Below are positions 8,903 through 17,382 of a stretch of 64,000 nt of DNA, in pieces; the stretch's first letter is position 1; every line of letters starts with the position of its first letter. The notes beneath the pieces were generated by a model. It was not told the DNA's origin. It did no database searches and worked only from the letters and a program-made list of their open reading frames with translations. The DNA comes from Colwellia sp. 75C3 (GTDB taxonomy: Bacteria > Pseudomonadota > Gammaproteobacteria > Enterobacterales > Alteromonadaceae), in assembly GCF_002836255.1 (NCBI RefSeq), contig NZ_PJAU01000059.1, positions 186,001 through 250,000 of the forward strand. Direction: 5' to 3'. The translations under genes were made by a program, and so were the position numbers.

Positions 8903-9325
8903 TTATGACTGTGCTTCATTGACTCGGCGATTTACCGGATACCGTTCAAAATCTTCCCAGTAATGAATACCACCAAGCATTTCTTTAACGCCATAACCTA
9001 AGGCTGATATTTTGAATGCTGCTTTAGCTGCGCCATTGCAACCAGGTCCCCAGCAATACACCACAAACAAAGTGTCTTTAGTATATTTTGCAAAAGTTTT
9101 TGCATTAATTTCACTGTGAGGCATGCTCACTGCAGTGATGGCGTGACTTTTTTCAAAGGCTTCTTTAGCGCGCACATCTAACAATATATAGTTTGTGCTG
9201 CCTTGGGTAATGTCGGCATACACATCGGAACAATCGGTTTCACAGCTAAGTTTTTCTGCAAAAAAGTTATTTATTTTTTGTTCAGGGGATATTGGTTGAG
9301 AAAGTGTATTATTATCGTTAAGCAT
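8903..9325 (-). CDS. Rhodanese-like domain protein
   Basis: 140-aa single rhodanese domain. The hallmark features are YILLDVRAKEAFEKSHAITAVSMPH (central) and the active-site loop VVYCWGPGCNGAAKAA carrying the catalytic cysteine. Such proteins transfer sulfane sulfur in the cytosol. The loop with CWGPGCNGA is of the type found in rhodaneses of quorum- or stress-linked operons. It is divergent from the LysR gene at 9491, with about 165 bases of shared promoter region. Confidence 0.85.
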   Translation of the reverse strand: MLNDNNTLSQPISPEQKINNFFAEKLSCETDCSDVYADITQGSTNYILLDVRAKEAFEKSHAITAVSMPHSEINAKTFAKYTKDTLFVVYCWGPGCNGAAKAAFKISALGYGVKEMLGGIHYWEDFERYPVNRRVNEAQS

Positions 9326-9490
9326 AAATGCTCCTAGGTTATTGTTAAGAAGCTCACTATATCGTGATTTTATTACTGACTAAATTCATAGGTTTTTAAG
9401 GTCGTGTTCAGTATATCTGAAGGGCAAAGAACGTCGTTAGTGGGTATCATTAGCACCATCTGTTTAGAGTAAAGTGTAAGGAAGCTCGCT

Positions 9491-10360
9491 GTGGAATTTT
9501 ATCATCTGAGATCATTTGTTGCGGTTGCCCAAACAGGCAATTTAACTAAAGCAGCTAAACGTTTATACACCACACCTCCCGCAATAAGTGCACACATCAA
9601 AAGCCTTGAAGAAGAGCTTGCCACGCCATTATTTATTCGGTCAAGTAAAGGGATGTCGCTTACTGAAAAAGGTCAATTGTTGCTACAAAAAGCGCAAGTT
9701 ACTTTAGATAGTGCGGTAGATTTAGTGAATCTTGCTGCCGATAATCAGCATGAAATTATAGGTACCTTTAGCTTAGGTAATAACCTCAGTGTTGAGCAGA
9801 TAAAACTTGCTGAATTGGCGATTAATATAGAAGAGAATTGCCCCGGTATTAGTTTAAGCATTCATCAGCAATCAAGTGGACAAATTATCCAAGACATTAG
9901 AAGCCAGCAACTAGACGGTGGTTATATTTTTGGTGATATTCCCGATGATTTTATTGCTATAACGGTGCAAGAGCAAAAAATAACGACAGTAGCCCCGCTA
10001 ACGTTTGATGCCAGTAAAATATTCACGGCTAGTGACCTTAGTAAACAATCTTGGATCATGATGGGGGAGTATTGCCCCTTTGATGACTTGCTAAAAAATA
10101 AGCTCGGCAACAACATCTCATCAGTATTAAAATCGAGTGATGACGGCACGCGTTTAGAGCTGGTTAAAGGTAATTTTGGTTTGAGCTTTATTACCTTAGA
10201 TGAAGCGCGGGTAGCTGAAAAAAGTAAAGCAGTGCAGATTATTTCTACACTCGATTTTTTCATACCATTACATTTTGTTATCGCTAAACGCAGAGTAAAA
10301 GAACCGGTGATTAAAGCATTATTACAAGAAATCCGTATATTATGGCAACTCAACGATTAG
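9491..10360 (+). CDS. LysR-family transcriptional regulator (GTG start)
   Basis: 289 aa. N-terminal helix-turn-helix (FVAVAQTGNLTKAAKRLYTTPPAISAHIKSLEEEL) and a LysR substrate-binding domain from about residue 90. The initiation codon is GTG at 9491, preceded by AAGGA with good spacing; the amino-acid sequence MEFYHLRSF is a normal LysR start. Its 3' end nearly abuts the hydrolase gene at 10375. It is divergent from the rhodanese gene and likely regulates it and/or itself. Confidence 0.87.
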   Translation: MEFYHLRSFVAVAQTGNLTKAAKRLYTTPPAISAHIKSLEEELATPLFIRSSKGMSLTEKGQLLLQKAQVTLDSAVDLVNLAADNQHEIIGTFSLGNNLSVEQIKLAELAINIEENCPGISLSIHQQSSGQIIQDIRSQQLDGGYIFGDIPDDFIAITVQEQKITTVAPLTFDASKIFTASDLSKQSWIMMGEYCPFDDLLKNKLGNNISSVLKSSDDGTRLELVKGNFGLSFITLDEARVAEKSKAVQIISTLDFFIPLHFVIAKRRVKEPVIKALLQEIRILWQLND

Positions 10361-10374
10361 AGGTAGGGAATACC

Positions 10375-11055
10375 ATGGTTAAAATACTAAAAGTAGCTAT
10401 TGTAACAAGCTTATTATTCATATCAGGCCAAGTGGTAAATGCTTATGCCAGTAATGTATATGAACACTTTCCAACACAAATAAATGCCGATGAAAAATAT
10501 GTTTTTTACTCGCATGGCCTCATCGTTGAGGGAAAAAATCCGACGCCTACTCACCCACGGTGGGGCGTATATGAATTCCCTAAGGTAAAAACCGCGCTAA
10601 CAAGTGAACACTACAATTTAATTGCCTATCATCGTGCACTTGATACTAAACCTAGAGACTTTGCCAAAAAGCTAGCCAGTGACGTTGACTTGCTTATCAA
10701 AAAAGGCGTAAAAGCAGAAAATATTAGCTTAGTGGGCTTTTCTCGCGGCGGTGAAATAACCATATTAGCGTCTAGTTATATTAACTCATCGGCGGTTAAT
10801 ATTGTGTTGCTCGCCGCTTGTTCAAGCTTTATGAAAGGTCATGCTGAATTTACCGTGGTTGGCAACTTTCATTCAATTTACGAAACCTCTGATGGAAATG
10901 GCTCTTGCCAGTTTTTAGTTGACCAAAGTGACCAAATAAACACGATGAAAGAAATATCTATCAGCACAGGTAAAGAGCATGGAGCATTTTATCAAGCTTT
11001 ACCTGAATGGATTGTACCGGTTAAAAACTGGTTGGCGTTGGCAGGGGCTAAATAA
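10375..11055 (+). CDS. Secreted alpha/beta-hydrolase-like protein
   Basis: 226 aa with a signal peptide (hydrophobic stretch KVAIVTSLLFISGQVV, cleavage near ASA/NAYA). A nucleophile elbow LVGFSRGGEI (G-x-S-x-G) marks the alpha/beta hydrolase fold; a late Asp and GKEHGAFY could supply the other catalytic residues. Expected location is periplasm or outside. The open frame extends upstream into the LysR gene, but GAGG-TAGGGA before the ATG at 10375 and the signal peptide favour this start. Its stop overlaps the start of the next gene by one base (TAATG), so translation is coupled. Substrate unknown. Confidence 0.75.
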   Translation: MVKILKVAIVTSLLFISGQVVNAYASNVYEHFPTQINADEKYVFYSHGLIVEGKNPTPTHPRWGVYEFPKVKTALTSEHYNLIAYHRALDTKPRDFAKKLASDVDLLIKKGVKAENISLVGFSRGGEITILASSYINSSAVNIVLLAACSSFMKGHAEFTVVGNFHSIYETSDGNGSCQFLVDQSDQINTMKEISISTGKEHGAFYQALPEWIVPVKNWLALAGAK

Positions 11056-11996
11056 TGAACTTGGCAAAATCAGCGGACATTAACGCCTCTTTTAACCCGC
11101 AGTATAGGGCTTTCTATCAAGGTTTTTTACCCTGGGTATTATGTCTTTTTATCCTGATAGGTATTCTATTTTCATCATTGTTAGTTGCTCAAGAGTCGTT
11201 CAAAATTCCTAGAAGTTTGGTGGTAGAAGTTACCGACCCAATGAGTAAATTAACCTACCCATTATTTATTAAGTTGCCGAAAGGCTATGACAAGAACCCT
11301 GACAAAAAATATCCGGTAATCTATTTAACGGATGCGTGGTACGCCTTTCAAATTGTCTCCGGTGCCACCCGTTATCCGATGAATGCGAATAAAATGGCAC
11401 AAGCCATTATTGTCGGTATGTCTTACGCTAAAGGCTCAAAGGGAGATAGCAGCAGAGTGTTTGATTATACCCCAAACGTGAGTAAGTCTTGGCGCAAGAA
11501 AACCGGTGGTGCAGCACAATATATGCAGTTTATTGAACAGCATGTTTTTAAATACATGTCGAAAAACTATCGAGTAGATAAGCACAATAGAACCTTTATT
11601 GGTAACTCCCTTGGTGGTTTATTTGGTAGTTATGTTTTATTAACCAAACCGAAATTATTTAAAAACTATATCTTGGGTAGTCCATCTTTTTGGTTTGATA
11701 ATTACGCTATCTTCCGCCTTGAGAGTGCCGTTTCGAGTAACATTGAGAACCTTAATGCGAATGTATTTATTGCCATTGGTGAGCGGGAAAGTAAAAAATT
11801 CGAAAGCAATTATGAGATGGTAAATGATGCCGAGCTGTTTTATCAGAAAATGCTGTCTTGGCAGCAAATAAAGCTAAAGGCGAAGATCATTATTATTCCA
11901 CAAGCAAATCATCAAACAGCCTTTCCAACCGCGGCCATTCAAGGACTGCAATGGGTGCTAGGCAAGTGTCATAAGTCTATGGATTGTGCCAACTAA
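11055..11996 (+). CDS. Putative esterase, Esterase_D/IroE-like
   Basis: 313 aa with an N-terminal membrane anchor or signal (WVLCLFILIGILFSSLLVA). The fold and motifs match the esterase D/IroE/Fes group: YPVIYLTDAWYAF early, nucleophile elbow IGNSLGGLFG, then GSPSFWFDN and the C-terminal NHQTAFP with the catalytic histidine. These enzymes hydrolyse esters, in some cases of siderophores; no iron-uptake genes are nearby, so that role is not supported. Translationally coupled to the preceding hydrolase through a one-base overlap. Confidence 0.8.
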   Translation: MNLAKSADINASFNPQYRAFYQGFLPWVLCLFILIGILFSSLLVAQESFKIPRSLVVEVTDPMSKLTYPLFIKLPKGYDKNPDKKYPVIYLTDAWYAFQIVSGATRYPMNANKMAQAIIVGMSYAKGSKGDSSRVFDYTPNVSKSWRKKTGGAAQYMQFIEQHVFKYMSKNYRVDKHNRTFIGNSLGGLFGSYVLLTKPKLFKNYILGSPSFWFDNYAIFRLESAVSSNIENLNANVFIAIGERESKKFESNYEMVNDAELFYQKMLSWQQIKLKAKIIIIPQANHQTAFPTAAIQGLQWVLGKCHKSMDCAN

Positions 11997-12008
11997 CGTT
12001 TGGTATTT

Positions 12009-12042
12009 GGTTAGCAAGTTCACATGTATGATCTTGCTAACC
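12009..12042 (+). terminator. Hairpin after the esterase gene
   Basis: GGTTAGCAAG at 12009-12018 pairs exactly with CTTGCTAACC at 12033-12042. The downstream tract is AT-rich with a weak T-run, so it is only a probable terminator of the two-gene hydrolase unit. Confidence 0.5.
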
Positions 12043-12145
12043 GTAACGAATATTATTTTGTAACACATTAGTGTTTTCTTCAATATTTACAGTTAAGTAC
12101 AATTGGTATTAACACTATTTATCTTAAAATAAGGATAAGCGACTT

Positions 12146-12973
12146 ATGAACTACTTATCAATAATTAAATCTATTGCGATGGCAGTGGCCATCATGCTAC
12201 CGAGTATAGTCTTTAGCACTTTCAGTCAGGCACAAACAGTACCAACTCAGGGAGCCGAGTGGGCTAAATATTTTAAAAAATATGATGCGAAGGGCACCAT
12301 TGTTGTACTTGATAAACGTGCACAACAAGAGAAAACTTGGGTCTATAATCAAAATAGAGCGCAGCAACGTTATTCTCCCGCTTCAACTTACAAGATTCCA
12401 CACAGCCTTTTTGCACTTGATGCAGGTTTGGTTAACGATGAGTTTCAAGTGTTCCCTTGGGATGGCGTGAAAAGAGGATACTCACCGCATAACCAAGATC
12501 AAAATTTACGCTCTGCCATGCGTAATTCTGCGGTGTGGGTGTATGATATTTTTGCTGAGCAGCTTGGCGAGAAAAAGGCTGGTAATTACTTAAAGAAAAT
12601 AGCTTACGGTAATGCCGACCCAGTGACTGCGGATGGCAGCTATTGGATTGATGGCAAGCTTGCTATTTCAGCACACGAACAAATTGAATTCCTGGAACAG
12701 CTCTATAAAAATGAATTGCCTTTTAAAGTAGAACATCAATTATTAGTGAAAGACATCATGGTGGTTGAAGCACAAAAAGAATGGATTTTACGTGCTAAAA
12801 CGGGCTGGCAAGGTAAACATGGTTGGTGGGTAGGTTGGGTAGAGTGGCCAACAGGCCCCGTATTTTTTGCTTTGAATATAGATACCCCGGAAGGTATGAA
12901 AGATTTATATAAAAGACAAGCGATAGTACGAGACATACTAATGTCGATAGATGCTTTGCCAAGTAAAAAATAA
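12146..12973 (+). CDS. Class D (OXA-type) beta-lactamase
   Basis: 275-aa periplasmic serine beta-lactamase with a signal peptide (cleavage after SQA, about residue 29). All class D landmarks are present: S80-T-Y-K83 with the nucleophile and the lysine that is carboxylated, S128-A-V130, Y154-G-N, a conserved Trp168, and K218-T-G in the third motif followed by HGWWVGW. Length is normal. It stands alone behind its own promoter region, with no integron or transposon signs next to it, and looks like an intrinsic chromosomal enzyme. Spectrum (narrow versus carbapenem-hydrolysing) cannot be told from sequence by eye. Confidence 0.93.
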   Translation: MNYLSIIKSIAMAVAIMLPSIVFSTFSQAQTVPTQGAEWAKYFKKYDAKGTIVVLDKRAQQEKTWVYNQNRAQQRYSPASTYKIPHSLFALDAGLVNDEFQVFPWDGVKRGYSPHNQDQNLRSAMRNSAVWVYDIFAEQLGEKKAGNYLKKIAYGNADPVTADGSYWIDGKLAISAHEQIEFLEQLYKNELPFKVEHQLLVKDIMVVEAQKEWILRAKTGWQGKHGWWVGWVEWPTGPVFFALNIDTPEGMKDLYKRQAIVRDILMSIDALPSKK

Positions 12974-13047
12974 TACTAACAAATTGAATTTACAGTTCAC
13001 CGTTTCATTTTGACTGTAAATTCATAACTTCTAGGTTTGATCTTAGT

Positions 13048-13200
13048 TTATATATTATTACGAGCATGTTGGATACGCTCTACGAGAGAGTTCCATTCAT
13101 CAAGAAGTAGTTTATATTCTTCAACCTCTTTTGGGGTAGCTGTTTCATTCACTACTTTTTCAGCTAATCTTTCTAACCTATGAAGGTTGTTCTCTTCCAT
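13048..13200 (-). CDS. Small acidic protein, 50 aa
   Basis: A short frame encoding MEENNLHRLERLAEKVVNE then TATPKEVEEYKLLLDEW and a tail ending QHARNNI. AAGGA lies nine bases before the ATG, and codon usage looks normal. The sequence reads as two amphipathic helices with the segment ATPKEVEEY between them, resembling the first helices of anti-sigma/FecR-type small domains, but I cannot assign a family. It lies between the beta-lactamase (convergent side) and the lipoprotein gene. Confidence 0.6.
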   Translation of the reverse strand: MEENNLHRLERLAEKVVNETATPKEVEEYKLLLDEWNSLVERIQHARNNI

Positions 13201-13326
13201 GTAAATTGTCCTTGTTTATCCATTAGATTAATATAGAACACTATCAACAGATTGCAATAGTTTCCGTATATTCTACGTACAATAAATTTAAGCGACTGAC
13301 TCATCTAAACACTAAAAATCATTAGG

Positions 13327-13803
13327 TTAAGGGAGAAAGTTCTTTCGGTCAGCAGCCGTAGCACTCTCATTACACTCGCCACGTATCGTATAAATAGTTT
13401 TATTTAAACTGCGCTCAAGTTCAAAATATCCTTTACGACAATAGCTATTATCCTCAAGCTTTTCAGCCAAGCGGCTTTCTAATTCACGGGCCATTTTATC
13501 TTGTCGTTTTTGTTTTGTATCTGAACGCTGAACTTTAGGGTTATTGTCAGTGTTATTTCTTTTGCCTCGACCTTTACCTTGTTTAGATCTTTTCTGCTTG
13601 TTATCGATATTTCCATCATGACCTTTTGGTAATTCTGGCTCAGCGTTGCGGACAAAAATGATAGAAAAGGTAAATAACTTAGCGTTATCCGCTCTAATAT
13701 CACTACGAAACACCTCGGTAATTTTCACTTCATTGCTACTACAGCCGGTAATAACGAACAAACTTAATAACAAGACACAAAAAGTGCTTTTAAAAAATAT
13801 CAT
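13327..13803 (-). CDS. Lipoprotein with basic linker, unknown function
   Basis: 158 aa. A lipobox VITGC at residues 17-21 predicts lipid attachment. The middle is strikingly basic and low in complexity (KQKRSKQGKGRGKRNN), perhaps binding polyanions or peptidoglycan-associated structures; the C terminus returns to a compact segment CRKGYFELERSLNKTIYTIRGECNES with two cysteines that could form a disulfide. No recognised family. Monocistronic. Confidence 0.65.
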   Translation of the reverse strand: MIFFKSTFCVLLLSLFVITGCSSNEVKITEVFRSDIRADNAKLFTFSIIFVRNAEPELPKGHDGNIDNKQKRSKQGKGRGKRNNTDNNPKVQRSDTKQKRQDKMARELESRLAEKLEDNSYCRKGYFELERSLNKTIYTIRGECNESATAADRKNFLP

Positions 13804-14063
13804 TTAATTAATCATTAGAGCAGAGAAAAACAAGTGCCTATGATAGCTACCCCTAAGTAAAGTAACGTAAAGCTATGGTAAAGTTTTCATTTTATTTATT
13901 AGTAAAGTGACTGAATATCTGTCGTTCTTATCGATAAAGCAAACTAGTGTATTTTTTTCACGTTGTGTTTTATATATCACTTATCATTTTTAGTGATTTA
14001 CTTTTCTAGCCCAGTTAGTTGTAAACTGCCAACTATTGCGAATAAGCTATTTTAGGGAGAAAT

Positions 14064-15251
14064 ATGACGATATTTAATCGAGACAGTAATACTGCAATTT
14101 TATTGGCAGGTATATTAGCGCTTGTTGTCGGGGTTGGTGTCGCTCGTTTTGTTTTCACTTCTCTGTTGCCTGCAATGTTGGAAGACTCAATCAGTATCGC
14201 CTTTGCTGGCGTACTTGCTTCAATTAATTATCTCGGTTATTTAACCGGCTCTGTTTTTTCTATTTTTATTAAAGATATTCATACCAAGGTAAAATATTTT
14301 AGGTTCGGATTATTTCTTTGTGTCGCTTCTTCTTTTGTCTTAGGTATTACTGAAAATAGTACGTTGTGGATTATTGCGCGATTATTTGCTGGCTTTGGTG
14401 CTGCAATGGCACTTGTTGTTGGATCGGCTGTGGTGATGTTAAAACTCAAGGCGACCAATAAAACGAAGGCAATGGGCATACACTTTAGCGGTTTAGGCTT
14501 TTCAATTGTTATTACCGATCTTGTAATGCGCGCTGTCTTTTATTATGGCGGAGACTGGAAAGATGCTTGGCTTATCTTAGCGATAATAGGGGCTTTTTTA
14601 TCATGTTATCCTGCTTATATCTTACGATTTGATAAACAACCAACCAACGAGGTTGTTAAACACAATGTTGATAAATCACTTTTCTCTCCGATGGTTATCA
14701 TTCTAATTTTGGCCTACTTTACCGAAGGTGTTGGTATGGTAGTTCAAGCAACATTCTTGCCTGATATAGTGAATTCGTTAGAGGGACTCGATGGTTATGG
14801 CGGTTACGTTTGGTTAGCCGTAGGTATTGCCGGCATTCCGTCTTGTATAATATGGATGCGTTTAGCACATCGTTTTGGCAGTATTAATATTATGATAGTC
14901 GCCATGCTCTTGCAGATTATTGGTATTTTAATTCCTACCTTTTCTAGCAATATTATTATGAATCTTATTAGTGGGCTGTTCTTTGGCGCGACGTTTATTG
15001 GTTTAGTTGCTTTGTTTATGAATTTTGGTGGTCAGCTTTCAAAGAAAAATCCAGTATTTATCATGGGCGCAATAACATCGGCTTACGGGATAGGCCAAAT
15101 TATCGCGCCATTATATTGTGTGGCATTGATCAAACAATTCAATACTTATAATCAAGCCTTATATTTGACCGCTCTTATCGTTGCGTGTGGAATTTTAATG
15201 CTGGCTTATGCAAAACTTAATTTCAAAGAAGCCAAACAAAGTATGCAGTAG
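14064..15251 (+). CDS. YbfB-like MFS transporter
   Basis: 395 aa, about 12 membrane segments. The start ILALVVGVGVARFVFTSLLPAML matches the YbfB/MFS_4 group, in which GxGRF/GVARF in helix 1 is characteristic. Inner-membrane secondary carrier with unknown substrate; the family is linked to export or uptake of small organic molecules. AGGGAGAA precedes the ATG. It is convergent with the binding-protein gene at 15262-16224, only 10 bases between the stops. Confidence 0.82.
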   Translation: MTIFNRDSNTAILLAGILALVVGVGVARFVFTSLLPAMLEDSISIAFAGVLASINYLGYLTGSVFSIFIKDIHTKVKYFRFGLFLCVASSFVLGITENSTLWIIARLFAGFGAAMALVVGSAVVMLKLKATNKTKAMGIHFSGLGFSIVITDLVMRAVFYYGGDWKDAWLILAIIGAFLSCYPAYILRFDKQPTNEVVKHNVDKSLFSPMVIILILAYFTEGVGMVVQATFLPDIVNSLEGLDGYGGYVWLAVGIAGIPSCIIWMRLAHRFGSINIMIVAMLLQIIGILIPTFSSNIIMNLISGLFFGATFIGLVALFMNFGGQLSKKNPVFIMGAITSAYGIGQIIAPLYCVALIKQFNTYNQALYLTALIVACGILMLAYAKLNFKEAKQSMQ

Positions 15252-15261
15252 TCATTAAATT

Positions 15262-16224
15262 TTATTTTGGTAATGGGCACTTGAGTGATTGCCAATGATC
15301 GATATCTTTAGCATATATATTTGACCATTTAACCGCGGCAGCCTGATCAGAGAGTTTTTCAATAACGGCTAAAGAAGATGCATCGGCAATCATCTGACTA
15401 GTAAAGCTAATGCTTTTAATTAAGTTATACACGCAAGGAAATTTTTCCTGTAACGTCGGAGAGGCTGCTTTTTTTAACCATCCTCCTCTGTTGTTGCCAC
15501 AGTCCTTGACTAAATTTTTATTGAGACCCCATTCAGGATCCCTTTCACATGCTTCAGTATAAATAGGAAAATCGACAAACTTACCTTCTACATAATTATC
15601 CGTCCAATTTGGGCTCCAATTCAGTAGCATAATAGGCTTTTTTGTTGCAATCGCATGAGTAAGAGTTTCCCACAATGCTAATTCATCAGCTAAACGTTCA
15701 ATGGTAAAATTTAGCCCTAATGCCCGAATAATATCAGCATCACCATAATTCCAAGGTCCACCAAAATAGACACCTTTGTCACTTGTTGTTCGTCCCTTAA
15801 AAAGCGTTCTGCATTTTTTTAAGGCTTGCCATTGCGGTAACTCGGGGCATGAATTTTCCACATATTTTGGATACCACCAATCTTCTGTCACTTTAGCTTC
15901 GTGTGTTCCTAAATCAACAATGTCACCGTTAGCGACAAGCTTATTAAATTCTTGACCCATTGAGGGTTCCCATACTTCTATCTGAAAATGAACAACGCCT
16001 CTTTTTAATGCTCCCCATTGACGGTCAGCACTAATGTTTACGTATTCTATGGGGATGCCTAGATCTTTAATTAACTGACCAACAACATTTGATAATACGC
16101 GTTGGCTTGACCATTGATTTATGGGTATTACGACTTTATTTGAAAGGAGGAGTGGGGTGGCACTTAGCATGCTGGAAAGTAGTATTAATGAGATTAAGGC
16201 CGTCACGTAATATCTCTTTTTCAT
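15262..16224 (-). CDS. ProX/OpuAC-type ABC substrate-binding protein
   Basis: 320 aa with an N-terminal signal peptide (YYVTALISLILLSSMLSATP). The mature part is the OpuAC fold used for glycine betaine, choline or related quaternary amines: WSSQRVLSNVVGQLIKDLG at the front, GVVHFQIEVWEPSMGQEF, YFGGPWNYGDADIIRALGLNF in the middle and NWSPNWTDNYVEGKFVDFP later, rich in the Trp residues that form the cation cage. No permease or ATPase gene is adjacent, so it is an orphan binding protein that may serve a transporter elsewhere. Confidence 0.82.
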   Translation of the reverse strand: MKKRYYVTALISLILLSSMLSATPLLLSNKVVIPINQWSSQRVLSNVVGQLIKDLGIPIEYVNISADRQWGALKRGVVHFQIEVWEPSMGQEFNKLVANGDIVDLGTHEAKVTEDWWYPKYVENSCPELPQWQALKKCRTLFKGRTTSDKGVYFGGPWNYGDADIIRALGLNFTIERLADELALWETLTHAIATKKPIMLLNWSPNWTDNYVEGKFVDFPIYTEACERDPEWGLNKNLVKDCGNNRGGWLKKAASPTLQEKFPCVYNLIKSISFTSQMIADASSLAVIEKLSDQAAAVKWSNIYAKDIDHWQSLKCPLPK

Positions 16225-16473
16225 TTTTAGCCTCAGAATTATACTATGTTAGATGTGACCTAAATACTCTGTCATAACTTCATGGCTAAATGTTATTGTG
16301 AATATTCACAAACTATTATTACCCTCAAGTAACTAACAATACTGAGTTTAATACATATTTGCAGTGATGTCCTATTTGCTATCAAAGAAACCGTGTCGTT
16401 GTGTAGTTTCAATTCGCCAATTACGATTGTTTTGTTCTTAAAGTGAGTATTTAGACTTATTGAAATATTTAGC

Positions 16474-16509
16474 AAAAAAAAGCCAGCTTACTGAATGTAA
16501 GTTGGCTTT
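16474..16509 (-). terminator. Bidirectional-looking terminator after the glucosaminidase gene
   Basis: AGCCAGCTTAC at 16481-16491 pairs with GTAAGTTGGCT at 16497-16507 around a TGAAT loop. On the minus strand a run of seven T (from the A-run at 16474-16480) follows, as expected for termination of the gene ending at 16533. Confidence 0.85.
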
Positions 16510-16532
16510 GTTAATTAAGACGTTACGCTAAT

Positions 16533-17219
16533 TTAATTGGCGTCATAACTATCAAATTTATTGAACTTGATAATTGAAGTAAGCTCTTCACCATAAAGGC
16601 TACCTTTTTCAGAGTAACGGTCTAATTTGGTTACTAGGATAAAAGGGTCGTTTGTTGTCATTTTAGCTTTTCTAAACTCAGCGAAAGCGCTACTACGCCC
16701 TAAAGTGCGATAATAATCAAAGACAGAATCTTCAATAGAGTCGTATTTTTTTACCCAAATAGTTTTGTCACCACGTTTCTTCAAAGCAGCAACTCTAGGT
16801 TCATCTTCGTCAAAAGACCAAACACCGAAAATATTATAAGCCACTCTAAAAAAACGAGAGGTAGCCCAAGAGCTTTCCATTGCCGCTTGTGCGATGGCGA
16901 TGCTCTTAGGGTGAGGCTTAAGTGCCATGAGCAGTTCGTCGTTTGAAGTAGCTCTATATTCTACCTTTAACTCTTCAATTTCAGCACTACTTTCTCCAGC
17001 ATCAAGTGTTGCTTTAACACCTTCATATCGAGTCATCAGCTGGGCATAAACAGTGTTAACGGCAGGAACAATTAAAGATTTAAATCTAGCTTTCTTCTCT
17101 TGTACTGTCATTTTAGGAAGTTCAGCTGGCTTTTGAGTGACAGTGTAGATAACTGAAGCAATTATAATAAGTAAAATAATAGCTATAATGGTTTTGATTT
17201 TATATGACGATAATTGCAC
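16533..17219 (-). CDS. Bax-type glucosaminidase, membrane-anchored
   Basis: 228 aa. An N-terminal anchor (TIIAIILLIIIASVIYTV, residues 9-27) is followed by a glucosaminidase/lysozyme-like domain: IAIAQAAMESSWATSRFF with the catalytic Glu, NIFGVWSFDE, and the conserved YDSIEDSVFDYYRTLGRSSAF block with LDRYSEKGSLYGEEL at the end. This is the E. coli Bax family (about 270 aa), believed to cleave peptidoglycan glycans in the periplasm. Single gene, ended by a strong terminator. Confidence 0.85.
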   Translation of the reverse strand: MQLSSYKIKTIIAIILLIIIASVIYTVTQKPAELPKMTVQEKKARFKSLIVPAVNTVYAQLMTRYEGVKATLDAGESSAEIEELKVEYRATSNDELLMALKPHPKSIAIAQAAMESSWATSRFFRVAYNIFGVWSFDEDEPRVAALKKRGDKTIWVKKYDSIEDSVFDYYRTLGRSSAFAEFRKAKMTTNDPFILVTKLDRYSEKGSLYGEELTSIIKFNKFDSYDAN

Positions 17220-17382
17220 GGATTTATTTCCAGATTGTTCATTAAGTTATTAGGTCAAAGAGTAAGCTATTTCAATAGTAAAACAAAACTATATTTAGTT
17301 GTCACAGACGTGATATCAGGGTAGTTATTTGATCAATAAAAATCAAAATGTTTAACGTATTAACACCTTGAATAGGGCAACG

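Noticed and set aside
16293..16475. 60-aa minus-strand frame
   Set aside because: No ribosome site, AT-rich and no domain; lies upstream of a terminator with no signal of coding.
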